Of a DNA stretch of 39,631 nt, positions 9,001 through 17,405 are shown piece after piece. The stretch is from an uncultured Paraprevotella sp. GTDB lineage: Bacteria; Bacteroidota; Bacteroidia; Bacteroidales; Bacteroidaceae. The first letter of the stretch is position 1. Every line of letters begins with the position of its first letter. The notes under the pieces were generated by a model that searched no databases, was not told the origin of the DNA, and saw only the letters and a list, made by a program, of their open reading frames with translations. Made by a program: the position numbers and the translations under genes. Where the stretch lies: positions 1 to 39,631 of the forward strand of contig URDY01000026.1 of NCBI GenBank assembly GCA_900546665.1, written 5' to 3'.

Positions 9001-12000
9001 ATGACTTCACGATAGACCTGTGGATTAAGCCGGAAAACAATGGTGTGATTTTATGTAACCGTCCTGTAGAGTTGCAGCGTGACACCCGTGGTTGGGCTTT
9101 GATTGTGGATCAGGGGGTATTGAAATTCCGTTATGCACCGGCTCAGTTGTTTGATCGAGCAACATACGATGCGAATATTGCTCAGCAGGAAGATCTTTCC
9201 GGTGGACAGATCAGTATGGGAAAATGGTCACATGTAGCCTTAAGTCAGGATCGTGACGGTAAAGTGACGCTTTACATTAATGGTAATGAGGTCGCTTCCA
9301 AGAATCGGATTGTACAGTGGGCACCTCTGAATAGTGCTGTCAATTTGTCACTTTTTGCAGATGGTTTTGAAAGTATGCCTATAAAAGGTGCTGTAGATGA
9401 ACTAAAAATCTGGAATAAGGCTTTATCTGCCAATGATATACGTCGTGCGATGTTCTCGCATGAAACATCACAGTCTGCATCTTTGGTCTATTGCAATGAC
9501 TTTAATGCCGGCTCGTTGGATAAAGAGGCTGAATTATATTCTCGGATGCCGATGAAACCCCGTACGCAGGCGGTAACAGAGCATATCAAGATGCCGGTAG
9601 TTGTAGGTGCTATCAAGTCAGAAGTCAAGACGCCTCAGGGACGTACAGCTTATGATACAGGTAGTGGAACATTTATCTATTTGACTCCGGAAGGCGGACA
9701 AGCGCCAGAGACTGGAGTGTATCGATATAAGAATCTCCGTCCGGACAGTATGGGGGTAGATACCCGTTACTATACGGTTGCATCTGAAGTCTTTCAGATA
9801 AGGCCGTTTGGTGAAACTGGAGATGTGCAGGTCGATGTAGAGTTGCCGCTTTCATGGAAACAAGGCAAGCAGTATCAGTTATATGCAGCCGGAATCTATG
9901 AAAATCAGAAGGTATGGCGAAAAATTGTCAATCTGGAGGCTGGTGAAGAAGGCAGATCTTTGATTGCCAGGGGAGTACGTTTGGATCAGCTTAAAGACAG
10001 AATGTTGGCTGTTTTGGAAAATAAAGCAGCTATAGAACCGACTTTGGCTGGTAATTGGGAAAATAATGTTGTGACAGTTTATCATTATACTCAAAATTCG
10101 TATACCGTAGAAGCCACTTTGGTCGGTGGAATGAAGGAGCCGGCTGGCGTGTATGAATTACGTTCGAAGAACGGCCTGTTCAAGATTGCTGACGGACTGA
10201 AATTTGTGAACGGTAAGGCAACCGGCAAGCTTCAGTTGGATATAGATAAATTACAGGGAGCGGAAGTGATGACTGATACGATAGTCGGAAAATCAAATTC
10301 TGATATGGTTCCGCTGTGTATCACAGTGCAGAATAAAATGTTGCCGTTTGATGCAGGAAAAGTATTGGCTATAAATGGAGGTGGAGCTGCTTTGCATGAT
10401 AGTAGGGTCAGTCAGAAACTGAATGGAATTAATACCATGACTATGATGGGATGGATCCGATTGGATGACGCTTCTATGTTGAGTAGTGTGAAACCGTTGA
10501 TTTTCTTCCGTGGAAGCAATGGGGGAGTTTGTGGTTTGCACTTGACAGGTGGAAATGTCCGTTTGCATTGGAATGACGGATATTATGGTTGGTCAACGGG
10601 ACTGAATATCAAATCTACTGATCTAGGACGTTGGATGCATGTAGCAGTGGTAATAGAACCGAAAGGCTTCCATTGGTATTTGAATGGAACTGAATATTAC
10701 AGGACTGAAAATAATGTAGGTTTGTCTAAAATCAATTCATCTTTGATGCTCGGACAGAACTATGTCAGTGACAGATGGTGTAAGGCTGCTTTTGATCAGG
10801 TCATGATTTTTAACCGTTCGTTATCACCGAGTGAAGTCAGATATTATATGACTGACAACCCGAGACTGGATGATGAAAATCTGGTGGTATTCCTGGATAT
10901 GGATCAGACGAATGAAAAGGGAAACGTTTATGACCGTGTTACAGGAACTGAACTTACCCGTTATGGTGTCACAAGCAATGAGGATTATTTGCATGTACCA
11001 TATCATCCGGTGAAAAGTCTTGTACAAGGCGCACAGGATACAGAAGGCGATCAGTTGATTTATCTGAAAAACCCGCAGGGAGTTAATATTCCGTGTGAGT
11101 TTGATGTGATGAACGGAACATCGTATAATTATGTGAATCCGGAGCATGCGAATTTGAATCCGTTGGTGAATTCACACTATACGTATGTAAAGACGACTAC
11201 GTCAACCTTCACTGCAGGACAAAAAGCCGTGTTAAGCTTTAATATGCCTGAATCGGCAGTAAATGAAGGGGCGGTACTGGCTATGCGTCTGTTAGGAATA
11301 TCTGAACCTTTTGATACATTTATACCGATGCAGAATGTAGAAAATGGCAAGATGTGTTTTGAGATGGATGCAACGTTGTTGAATGAACCACGTGAAATGA
11401 TGCTGATGTATGATGCAGCGACTGGAACTCGTCCGGTGCGTGTGTCTCTTTCTGTTCCGGAATATGAGGAAGGAGATACGGTATTCCTGGATGCCGTGAC
11501 GGATCAGATCCTGATTAAGGCAAAGGTCTTGAGTGCAAATCCGGACAGCAAGGTGTTGCTTTCAGTGGTTGAATCTGAATATGCTTCCTTGGATAAAGCG
11601 GAGCTAGACATGGGTGGCCAGTCAGAGCAGGATATCAAATTGACAATTGATAAGGAAAAACTTAATAAGTTGGCATTGAATCCTGTATCTATCCGATTGA
11701 CAGGAGTAACGGATCAGAGCGATTACAATTTTAATGTAGCTCTGGAGCCAATTGTCAAACTGACATTGGCTGATCAAACAGAGGAAACTGATTCTGCGTT
11801 GATTGTAACCAGTCCGTATCCTTCATTATCGGTGAAAGCCAAACTGTTGCAGGGTGTGTTAAGAGAGCCGGTGAAGATAAAGACCAATGTAGATGTACCC
11901 AGCCAGATCAATACTTCGGTAGGTCATCTTCTGAGTAATAATCCGGTGATGCTTGCTGATAATCTGGAGTATTATCCAAGTAAAAGTGAGTTTGATGCGG

Positions 12001-12956
12001 GATGGAATCTGGTAGGAAATCCCTATCTGTCAAATGTCAATCTGACAAAAGAACAAAACGTACAGATCAGTGAAGATGAGATTGTGAAGTATATGTACCT
12101 GTATAATGCGGAGAACGATACTTACACAGCATGGGATATGGTGGAAAATTATGATGAAACCCAAAAAGTCATGCCATTCCAGCCATTCTTCATTCAGACC
12201 AAGCAGCAGGGGGTAAGTATGGTCATTACACCGGAAGCCAAGAATACCACTATCAACAGGAAAGTTTTCGATCACTATATGTTGCACGAAAGTAAGATGT
12301 TGAGATTAGGTCTATATCTTGGTGACTCAGATCAGATAGCTGATCAGACTGAAGTGAAAATACAAGAGGAAACTTCTTCTGACTTTATCTTGGGAGAAGA
12401 TGCCATGAAGATGTGGGGTGGAATGAACAGTAAGTCTAATGAAATGGCTACGGTGTCTGGTAAACGCTATGTATCAGTCAATGTGTTGCCTGACAGAATG
12501 GCTGAGATTCCTCTCTATCTGAGACTGAATGCAACAGGCAAGTGCAAGATTTCCGTAATCAAGTCATACGGTTATGGATTGAATGATAAAGCGATGTTGA
12601 TAGACAGGCAGACTGGACAGAGCTGGAATCTGCTTGATGGAGACGGTTACGAATTTGAAGTGAAAACTCCTGCAGAGGCAGCAACCCGATTCGTTCTTTC
12701 TCTCAATCTGGATGATGCCACAGATGTGGAACAGGCTGAACTTCAGAAACCAGTTGTTACGGTCAATGGAGGTGTTTGCAGAGTAGAAGGCTTGTCTGGC
12801 AAGTCAGTAGTAGAATTCTTTGATACTTCAGGACGTCGTCAGGCTTATCTCACCACAGACAAAACTTATGTTGAACAGACGCTCAGAAGCGGCAATTACA
12901 TTGTACGTGTACGTACGTCTAATAAAGATTTCTCAAACAAAATAAACGTAAGATAA
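6045..12956 (+). CDS. Giant secreted Asp-box / LamG surface protein with C-terminal sorting domain (2303 aa)
   Basis: An exported protein with signal peptide (MVKRRLTGLFALLLPLSMTHA). The first 900 residues carry repeated Asp-box/BNR motifs typical of sortilin/sialidase-type beta propellers: SNLGETW near 203, TQDGGQTW near 255, SDDKGVTW near 306, SDDGGKTW near 441, SSDGGYAF near 497 and STDNGNTF near 724. Two concanavalin-like LamG domains follow, around 985-1135 (IDLWIKPENNG, KWSHVALSQD) and 1465-1605 (MMGWIRLDD, GRWMHVAVV). A GWNLVGNPY beta module lies near 1986, and the last 70 residues (VEFFDTSGRRQAYL ... GNYIVRVRT) match type IX secretion sorting domains. No active site was recognised, so glycan or protein binding at the surface is inference. 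Its TAA abuts the ATG of the next gene, showing a coupled pair. Confidence 0.8.
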   Translation: MVKRRLTGLFALLLPLSMTHALIGGDKGKDSKKKRSKMEQAIMALPDSVYENVKKEDLLNDEVYIKLARDGWYPQEITRIMDRYIKSNRQKIRGSFEYGMYAKQWLPSFGHTPGNDTIYQYVDTAYREETMKEVRRMYARQLETYYPEIPYTPDGRMSGKRNTGYFRPVWQKPYTGRIHWIVVHPTDPDALMVVPDGAGIFRTSNLGETWDCVTDRIPDREFRKICSHSAIPVDPDNWDHFFAFMKNGNTAAVYETQDGGQTWVRVPNATHKSFKRGYAFKDAAGNLKFIGANQGGGDYRGSKVWYSDDKGVTWKEIVVPEDLKEVHPTTGAKGSFFQNFAFHPTNRNLVYIPTSRCIYYFDDGVTPQTDASGNTVFNIKRMTFDVYNHDGTELRASQVHEFPFKATTQGFLEINPNNPLQMWFATASRNVSYGVYSAVYRSDDGGKTWRTLQEPMNGIGSGLAFGNESPWGWLGGFGVNFQDPQWLYGCSMSSAISSDGGYAFKEFGWGNRLKAKADDGVYYTTTSARHNADNHCIVSHRSGRVFRGSDAGLLVKDKAINNHEWTNINSSMGNQLHYSIKVNEFGDQTMLGNTQDVDAQTYRYGRWGHWRGYEGTEAFINPYAGTCYFSGSGGGGLEGVSLSSWYEGYTMADVCTGYWYLIHNPGNSEQSFFRIEDFGRKTVNISLNTVDESGAGKGARDFAITRDGDRPTLFVLNTNHTIVRSTDNGNTFETVKVKSKGNIVPAKFSNAWIAADPNNCNVIYVAQTGKVLKYDLSTGDMEDLSEGLPNISCEDIFFHEGSGDLYFFSSSSGIYLRDHTTGKWSLWMKGYNPLSAKRLALNYTTQEMVIGDYGRGVWVADLEHPSDRYFKNGFQLKELSNVSGRRTLGIDTKWTIPLYYDYTWYVNGEDVSNPYQYLTKELKEGDQVKLKLTLRESPDVSTESAVYTVQAASSGQSVDYVPTPGQALYSDGRGRIDLGNVDYFFNDFTIDLWIKPENNGVILCNRPVELQRDTRGWALIVDQGVLKFRYAPAQLFDRATYDANIAQQEDLSGGQISMGKWSHVALSQDRDGKVTLYINGNEVASKNRIVQWAPLNSAVNLSLFADGFESMPIKGAVDELKIWNKALSANDIRRAMFSHETSQSASLVYCNDFNAGSLDKEAELYSRMPMKPRTQAVTEHIKMPVVVGAIKSEVKTPQGRTAYDTGSGTFIYLTPEGGQAPETGVYRYKNLRPDSMGVDTRYYTVASEVFQIRPFGETGDVQVDVELPLSWKQGKQYQLYAAGIYENQKVWRKIVNLEAGEEGRSLIARGVRLDQLKDRMLAVLENKAAIEPTLAGNWENNVVTVYHYTQNSYTVEATLVGGMKEPAGVYELRSKNGLFKIADGLKFVNGKATGKLQLDIDKLQGAEVMTDTIVGKSNSDMVPLCITVQNKMLPFDAGKVLAINGGGAALHDSRVSQKLNGINTMTMMGWIRLDDASMLSSVKPLIFFRGSNGGVCGLHLTGGNVRLHWNDGYYGWSTGLNIKSTDLGRWMHVAVVIEPKGFHWYLNGTEYYRTENNVGLSKINSSLMLGQNYVSDRWCKAAFDQVMIFNRSLSPSEVRYYMTDNPRLDDENLVVFLDMDQTNEKGNVYDRVTGTELTRYGVTSNEDYLHVPYHPVKSLVQGAQDTEGDQLIYLKNPQGVNIPCEFDVMNGTSYNYVNPEHANLNPLVNSHYTYVKTTTSTFTAGQKAVLSFNMPESAVNEGAVLAMRLLGISEPFDTFIPMQNVENGKMCFEMDATLLNEPREMMLMYDAATGTRPVRVSLSVPEYEEGDTVFLDAVTDQILIKAKVLSANPDSKVLLSVVESEYASLDKAELDMGGQSEQDIKLTIDKEKLNKLALNPVSIRLTGVTDQSDYNFNVALEPIVKLTLADQTEETDSALIVTSPYPSLSVKAKLLQGVLREPVKIKTNVDVPSQINTSVGHLLSNNPVMLADNLEYYPSKSEFDAGWNLVGNPYLSNVNLTKEQNVQISEDEIVKYMYLYNAENDTYTAWDMVENYDETQKVMPFQPFFIQTKQQGVSMVITPEAKNTTINRKVFDHYMLHESKMLRLGLYLGDSDQIADQTEVKIQEETSSDFILGEDAMKMWGGMNSKSNEMATVSGKRYVSVNVLPDRMAEIPLYLRLNATGKCKISVIKSYGYGLNDKAMLIDRQTGQSWNLLDGDGYEFEVKTPAEAATRFVLSLNLDDATDVEQAELQKPVVTVNGGVCRVEGLSGKSVVEFFDTSGRRQAYLTTDKTYVEQTLRSGNYIVRVRTSNKDFSNKINVR

Positions 12957-14927
12957 ATGAAAACAAGATATCTATTTACAGCAATATGCGCTCTGCTCGG
13001 TTTAACCGTGCAGGCGCAAAGCGTAAAGCTGGTGGGATTGCTTCCCACTCCTGACGGAAGTCTGGACGGTCGAATGGTTTTGGCCAAAATGGATGATGGG
13101 GGTAAGGGAATTAAGAATGTTCAGCTGGTTAGCTTTAGTCTGAGAAATGGTGAATCAACTGTGACATCTGATTCCATAGTATTGCCGGATGGTTATTATT
13201 TATTGCCTATACCTTCTACGCTTAACCGTAATTTTGAAGTGCCTTTGGTAGAAACGTCTGACCGTTACGCTTATCGTGCAAAATTGATTACATCTGATGG
13301 AAACCAATATATCAGTGAGCTGATAGAAGACAATGGCGTGGAGCGTTTCAGTTGGATTGGAGCAGATGTAAAATGGAGTTCTTCTACGAGTGGTTATGGA
13401 GGTGCTAAGGTTGATCAGGGTATTGATGGAGAAAGATCTATACCGGTGAGTGGTATCAGTTTTCATAAGAGTTTTAGTACTCATGCTAAAGGGAGTTTTA
13501 CATTTAATTTTGCCGCAGATAATCCTTATTCACGTTTCTTTACTTATTATGGTATTCAAGATAATAAGACAGATGGTGATGTTTTGTTTACTTTTACTGT
13601 AAATGGAGAGGTTAAGGAAAAACAGACCATGTATGCTAAAAATAATTCTGTAAAACCGGCTGATGGCATCTATCTTCGTAAATTTGAAGTATCTGTAGAA
13701 GGACAGACTTCCATAGTGATTACAGGAGATGTAATTGATAATTACACTCAGGATCACATGAATTTTCCACTTGGCAGACTTTATTTGAAAAAGGATACGC
13801 GTAAGTCTCAGCAGTCAGATTGGCCATTGTCACAGATCTTGTCTTCAGACAAACCATTCCAATATACTTTGGATGCTCATTTTACTTCTGGAGGAAATGT
13901 CTATTACAAGATTATTTCCGGAAGTGAATACGCTTCAATTGATGGGAATGTGCTGAATTTCATACAGATTCCCGAAAACCAGTCTGATTATATTGAAGTA
14001 ATGGCCATTCAGCCTGGGACTGCAGATTACTTGCCTGCTCCATTGTATAGCAGTAAATTTTATATCCGTAACAACAAAGTAGTGCAGAAGAATGAGCGTT
14101 ATGTCATACAGGATGGAGATGAGATTGACGAGCTGACTGTATATGCAGATCCGGAATCACGTGGACAAGTCGTAGTAGATAATGGTCTGGCCAAAGTCAA
14201 AAAACTGATTCTGAAATATACGTTTACACCAGGAAAATGGAATTTTATTACCTTCCCGGCCAATTTGGATATTGATAAGGCAAGTAATTTGAATGAGTTG
14301 GGATATCGGTATAACGAAGGGACAAAAGCTTACTATATCCGTCAGTATAGTACCCGTTTGCGTGCTGAGAATCCTACACAGACTGCTTGGCAGAAACTGG
14401 ATGTGCCGCACGTTCTGCGTAATAAAGGTTATATCATGGGTGTATCCCGTTCGGCTGATAATCCTGAAGACAAACCGGTAGAGGTTACTTTCGTACTTGA
14501 AAATGCCACATTAGGTATGGATGCCGATGTCGACGGGACTATGAACGTAGAGTTGAATCTGATCGAATTGGCTCCGGGGACTGAATTTCCGGTTTATGTC
14601 ATGCCGGATGGAGTCAAGGGGGAACCGTTGAGGGTGATGATCCGTTTTTCACCGGCAGATCTTTTGGAACTTCCGATGAATTACGCTCGTGCGTTGGAAG
14701 AAGTAAGAGTGACTTTCAATCCTAATCATTCCGGAATACGTCTGACTTTGCCGACTGAAGAACCGGCCAAAGTGATCTTCTTTGATCGTAAGGGACGTAT
14801 TGTTAAAGCCGTAAAGTACGTTTCGCCTTATCTGATTGACTTGAGGGACTTGAAAAAAGGGCAGTATGAGCTTTATATTGAATTTGGAAATGCCAATGTG
14901 ACGAAAACATTAGATTGGAATCCATAA
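12957..14927 (+). CDS. Secreted protein with NPCBM-like carbohydrate-binding domain (656 aa)
   Basis: It starts on the base after the stop of the 2303-residue gene, so the two are translationally coupled. It has a signal peptide (MKTRYLFTAICALLGLTVQAQ). Residues about 125-265 resemble an NPCBM/NEW2 domain (WIGADVKWSSS near the start, GISFHKSFSTHAKGSFTFNF, then a long beta segment), a module that in characterised proteins binds carbohydrate beside glycosidase domains; no glycosidase is present here. The C-terminus (VIFFDRKGRIVKAVKYV, LKKGQYELYIEF) resembles a type IX sorting domain but ends in the unusual TLDWNP. A partner role with the giant Asp-box protein on the cell surface is likely from context, not proven. 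Confidence 0.7.
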   Translation: MKTRYLFTAICALLGLTVQAQSVKLVGLLPTPDGSLDGRMVLAKMDDGGKGIKNVQLVSFSLRNGESTVTSDSIVLPDGYYLLPIPSTLNRNFEVPLVETSDRYAYRAKLITSDGNQYISELIEDNGVERFSWIGADVKWSSSTSGYGGAKVDQGIDGERSIPVSGISFHKSFSTHAKGSFTFNFAADNPYSRFFTYYGIQDNKTDGDVLFTFTVNGEVKEKQTMYAKNNSVKPADGIYLRKFEVSVEGQTSIVITGDVIDNYTQDHMNFPLGRLYLKKDTRKSQQSDWPLSQILSSDKPFQYTLDAHFTSGGNVYYKIISGSEYASIDGNVLNFIQIPENQSDYIEVMAIQPGTADYLPAPLYSSKFYIRNNKVVQKNERYVIQDGDEIDELTVYADPESRGQVVVDNGLAKVKKLILKYTFTPGKWNFITFPANLDIDKASNLNELGYRYNEGTKAYYIRQYSTRLRAENPTQTAWQKLDVPHVLRNKGYIMGVSRSADNPEDKPVEVTFVLENATLGMDADVDGTMNVELNLIELAPGTEFPVYVMPDGVKGEPLRVMIRFSPADLLELPMNYARALEEVRVTFNPNHSGIRLTLPTEEPAKVIFFDRKGRIVKAVKYVSPYLIDLRDLKKGQYELYIEFGNANVTKTLDWNP

Positions 14928-14948
14928 TTAAAATTGTTATAGCTGAAG

Positions 14949-14990
14949 AAAGGATGTGAGGAAGAATGAATTCCAGTCACATCCTTTTTT
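14949..14990 (+). terminator. Intrinsic terminator after the coupled surface-protein pair
   Basis: AAAGGATGTGA pairs perfectly with TCACATCCTTT, with an inner GGAA/TTCC stem, and runs into a T-tract (14984-14990), 22 bp after the stop codon. Confidence 0.85.
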
Positions 14991-15185
14991 ATTGCGTTTG
15001 ATGGTGAGAGATTTCGTTTGTTTTTATCCTCATTTTAAGTGAAGGATATAATGACGGATCCAATATGGTGAATATCCTTTCTTTATGAATGGGTGGGGTA
15101 TGTATATGCGGAAATGTTGTTCTTATCCTGTAACAGGTCATCAATGAAAAAATAGAATTTACCGGATAATCTAAAACCAGATATT

Positions 15186-15731
15186 ATGATTGTTATACAT
15201 CCACAAGACAGGACTACACAAATGTTGTCCATATTATATCGTGATTGTCCAGATGTTCGTCTGGTTGATCAGAGTTGGTCGAAACGTGAGATCAATCATT
15301 TGCTTCATGCTGCTTTGCCTAGAGAGCAGATCATGCTGTTAGGTCACGGGGGAGACAAAGGGCTTTTTTCACGGCCTGACAGTGAAAACGCGGGTTTTGA
15401 CAGGATAATTGTGGGACATCAGCAGGCTTATTATCTTAGACCACACTGTCTCATTGGAGTTTTCTGTCATGCCAATCTGTTTGCGGAGAACGAACATCTT
15501 CATGGTTTGTTTACGGGCATGTTCATATCTGAAATGCATGAGGCTGAAGAATATGGCATTGTGACATCCCAACAAGAGTTGGATCAGGAGAATGACCTTT
15601 TCATGAAGCGGTTGCGTGCTTTGCTGGATGAAAAAGTCAGGTTTCCTGAAATACCCGGACGGATGAAACTTTTGGATCAATCCCATACTCCGCTGACAGA
15701 GTTTAATTACCACTCTTTGTTCTATCTGTGA
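15186..15731 (+). CDS. Uncharacterised protein with caspase/CHAT-like His-Gly and Cys blocks (181 aa)
   Basis: I do not recognise a named family. No signal peptide or membrane helix is seen, so it is probably cytosolic. Two blocks stand out: a hydrophobic strand ending in His-Gly (IMLLGHGG, H54) and, 40 residues later, a hydrophobic strand ending in Cys (LIGVFCHANLFA, C94). That order, spacing and context is what clan CD cysteine peptidases (caspases, gingipains, CHAT domains) use for the catalytic dyad. The protein is short for a full caspase-like domain, so this may be a minimal or inactive relative, or the match may be chance. It stands alone between a terminator and a convergent SDR gene. 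Start chosen at the only upstream ATG. Confidence 0.6.
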   Translation: MIVIHPQDRTTQMLSILYRDCPDVRLVDQSWSKREINHLLHAALPREQIMLLGHGGDKGLFSRPDSENAGFDRIIVGHQQAYYLRPHCLIGVFCHANLFAENEHLHGLFTGMFISEMHEAEEYGIVTSQQELDQENDLFMKRLRALLDEKVRFPEIPGRMKLLDQSHTPLTEFNYHSLFYL

Positions 15732-15779
15732 AAAGTCGGACTTGCCGATGAACAGACTGTCGTCAAAACCTGTATCCCG

Positions 15780-16517
15780 TTATTCCGGATAGATCATGGT
15801 TTTAGTCACGCCGCCATCTACCGTGATGCATTGCCCGTTGATAAAATCGTTTTCAGGCTCACACAGAAACAGGCAGGTCCGTGCAATGTCTTCCGGTTTG
15901 CCCACCCGTCCTGAAAGATGGAAAGCGTGGTCTTCCGGTCTCAACGTTTCTTGTTCGTTGACGTGTATCCAACCCGGAGCAATGCAGTTGACAGTAATGT
16001 GTAAGGGAGCGAGTGATACAGCCAGAGCATGCGTCAGCGACCAGATACCACCTTTTGATGCAGAGTAAGCTTCTGTGCCCGGTTCACTTTGCAGATACCG
16101 GGTTGAGCACAGGTTGATGATGCGGCCATAGTCATTCCGTTTTGATTGGTCTTGTCTGTGTCTGGCCAGAATCTGTGATGTTATGAATACACTCCGAAGA
16201 TTGGTGTTGATGACATGGTCGAATTCATCAACCGTTGTCTGCGTCAGAGGTTTGAATGTACTGATACCGGCATTGTTGATCAGGATATCGATGTCGCCCC
16301 ATTTGTTCAGCACGGTTTTCATGGTCGCTTCCAGTTCTTCTTTCACGGATACGTCGGCATGAATAAAGTGGGCTCCCGTTTCATAAGCTGTCTTTAGACT
16401 GCGGGTGTCGTCAATGTCACAGAATACCACTTGATTTCCTTGTTGGTAAAACCGGTCAACGATTGACCGTCCGATACCGTGTGCACCACCGGTAATGAAT
16501 ACGCGTTTTTCTTTCAT
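15780..16517 (-). CDS. SDR-family NAD(P)-dependent oxidoreductase (245 aa)
   Basis: A classical short-chain dehydrogenase/reductase. Visible motifs are the Rossmann nucleotide loop TGGAHGIG (residues 9-16), the acidic residue after strand 2 (FCDID), which favours NAD(H), NNAG near 86, and the catalytic YSASK near 150. The tail INGQCITVDGGV is typical of the family. Substrate cannot be told from sequence; 3-oxoacyl-ACP reductases and sugar or sterol dehydrogenases share these motifs. TAACTTTG on the minus strand (16542-16549) is a plausible -7 element 25 bp before the start. The gene converges with the 181-residue gene and is divergent from the next one. Confidence 0.85.
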   Translation of the reverse strand: MKEKRVFITGGAHGIGRSIVDRFYQQGNQVVFCDIDDTRSLKTAYETGAHFIHADVSVKEELEATMKTVLNKWGDIDILINNAGISTFKPLTQTTVDEFDHVINTNLRSVFITSQILARHRQDQSKRNDYGRIINLCSTRYLQSEPGTEAYSASKGGIWSLTHALAVSLAPLHITVNCIAPGWIHVNEQETLRPEDHAFHLSGRVGKPEDIARTCLFLCEPENDFINGQCITVDGGVTKTMIYPE

Positions 16518-16597
16518 GAGATGATTTTTTTAGTTTGGGAACAAAGTTAGTCTTTTTTCTCCAAAAGCCATGGAAGGGGTAAAAAGCCTGATCCGTT

Positions 16598-16629
16598 TTT
16601 GGCCTCTTCACCGTAAATGCGTATATTTG
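16598..16629 (+). promoter_or_regulatory. Full Bacteroidetes promoter before the 184-aa gene
   Basis: TTTG at 16598-16601 and TATATTTG at 16622-16629 are separated by exactly 20 bp, matching the Bacteroidetes housekeeping promoter. Transcription should begin near 16636, so translation must start at the ATG at 16651 and not at the upstream in-frame ATG at 16570. Confidence 0.7.
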
Positions 16630-16650
16630 TCAGATAGAAATTTCAGATTT

Positions 16651-17205
16651 ATGGATATAGATAAAGCATATTTGGATCGTTTTGAGAACAGGATGCAGGA
16701 TGAGATGTTAAAGGTCTGCACATCAAAAGGCATGTTGGACGGGGTGCTGCTGTCGGGTGAAGATATAGACGGCCTCTGGAAAGTCTTGGCTCCCGAGTAT
16801 GTGGCCGATGCTGTTGTTCAGGTTCAGGATTATCCAGTTGTTTCTTTGGCGTGGGCAGCCTATTTGGGTATGGCTGTAGCTTATGGTTGGGATGCAGATT
16901 GGGCTGTTTATTCGAAGAAGTCTTATCAGTCCTATTATGGTCAGGAAGGGTATGATGACATGGACGAACATATAGTCCGCGATCTTTTGGGATTGGCACT
17001 TGATGGTGACGAAGCCATCCGATTGGCAGACGTGCTCCGCAGTTGTGCTCAAAGCGGAATATCTCTGATCCGTCATGAGGGGATTGAGCCTCAGAGTCCG
17101 TTGGCGTTCCATGTGTTTGCCCGTGCCTGTCGGGTTATGTTCCGTATTGGTGCTGCCATTCAGTTGAGGCGGATGGGATATAAGTTCGAAAAGGTGGATT
17201 TATAG
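16651..17205 (+). CDS. Uncharacterised cytosolic protein (184 aa)
   Basis: I do not recognise this family. An in-frame ATG at 16570 would give 211 residues, but the promoter at 16598-16629 lies downstream of it, so the start at 16651 (MDIDKAYLDRF) is preferred. The protein is mostly helical and acidic with a hydrophobic middle (VVSLAWAAYLGMAVAYGWDADW, about residues 65-85), then a Tyr-rich stretch (SYQSYYGQEGYDDMDEHI) and a basic C-terminus (RRMGYKFEKVDL). No signal peptide, metal motif or catalytic motif is evident. It is monocistronic, with a short GCCATT/AATGGC hairpin after it. Confidence 0.6.
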   Translation: MDIDKAYLDRFENRMQDEMLKVCTSKGMLDGVLLSGEDIDGLWKVLAPEYVADAVVQVQDYPVVSLAWAAYLGMAVAYGWDADWAVYSKKSYQSYYGQEGYDDMDEHIVRDLLGLALDGDEAIRLADVLRSCAQSGISLIRHEGIEPQSPLAFHVFARACRVMFRIGAAIQLRRMGYKFEKVDL

Positions 17206-17243
17206 TTTCCATTTTTATGACGGTTCTTTTGAATGGAGCTACT

Positions 17244-17258
17244 GCCATTTTTAATGGC
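17244..17258 (+). terminator. Weak terminator-like hairpin
   Basis: GCCATT TTT AATGGC, 38 bp after the stop of the 184-residue gene, followed by a T-rich stretch (TATCTTTAATTTTTGG). The stem is short. Confidence 0.35.
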
Positions 17259-17354
17259 TATCTTTAATTTTTGGATGCTGTAGCATGTTTTTTTCCTTGT
17301 GTAACATGCCTGGTTTTTGTTATTGTTTTATTCGTGATTCTCAAGGTAAAGAAT

Positions 17355-17362
17355 TATTTTTG
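17355..17362 (+). promoter_or_regulatory. Possible -7 element of the hexuronate operon
   Basis: TATTTTTG matches TAnnTTTG and lies 43 bp before the transporter start. No correctly spaced TTTG is visible upstream, which may indicate an activator-dependent promoter or a chance match. Confidence 0.4.
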
Positions 17363-17405
17363 TCCGGAATTGGAACAATGACTTAAATTAAAATACAGGA
17401 AAAAC

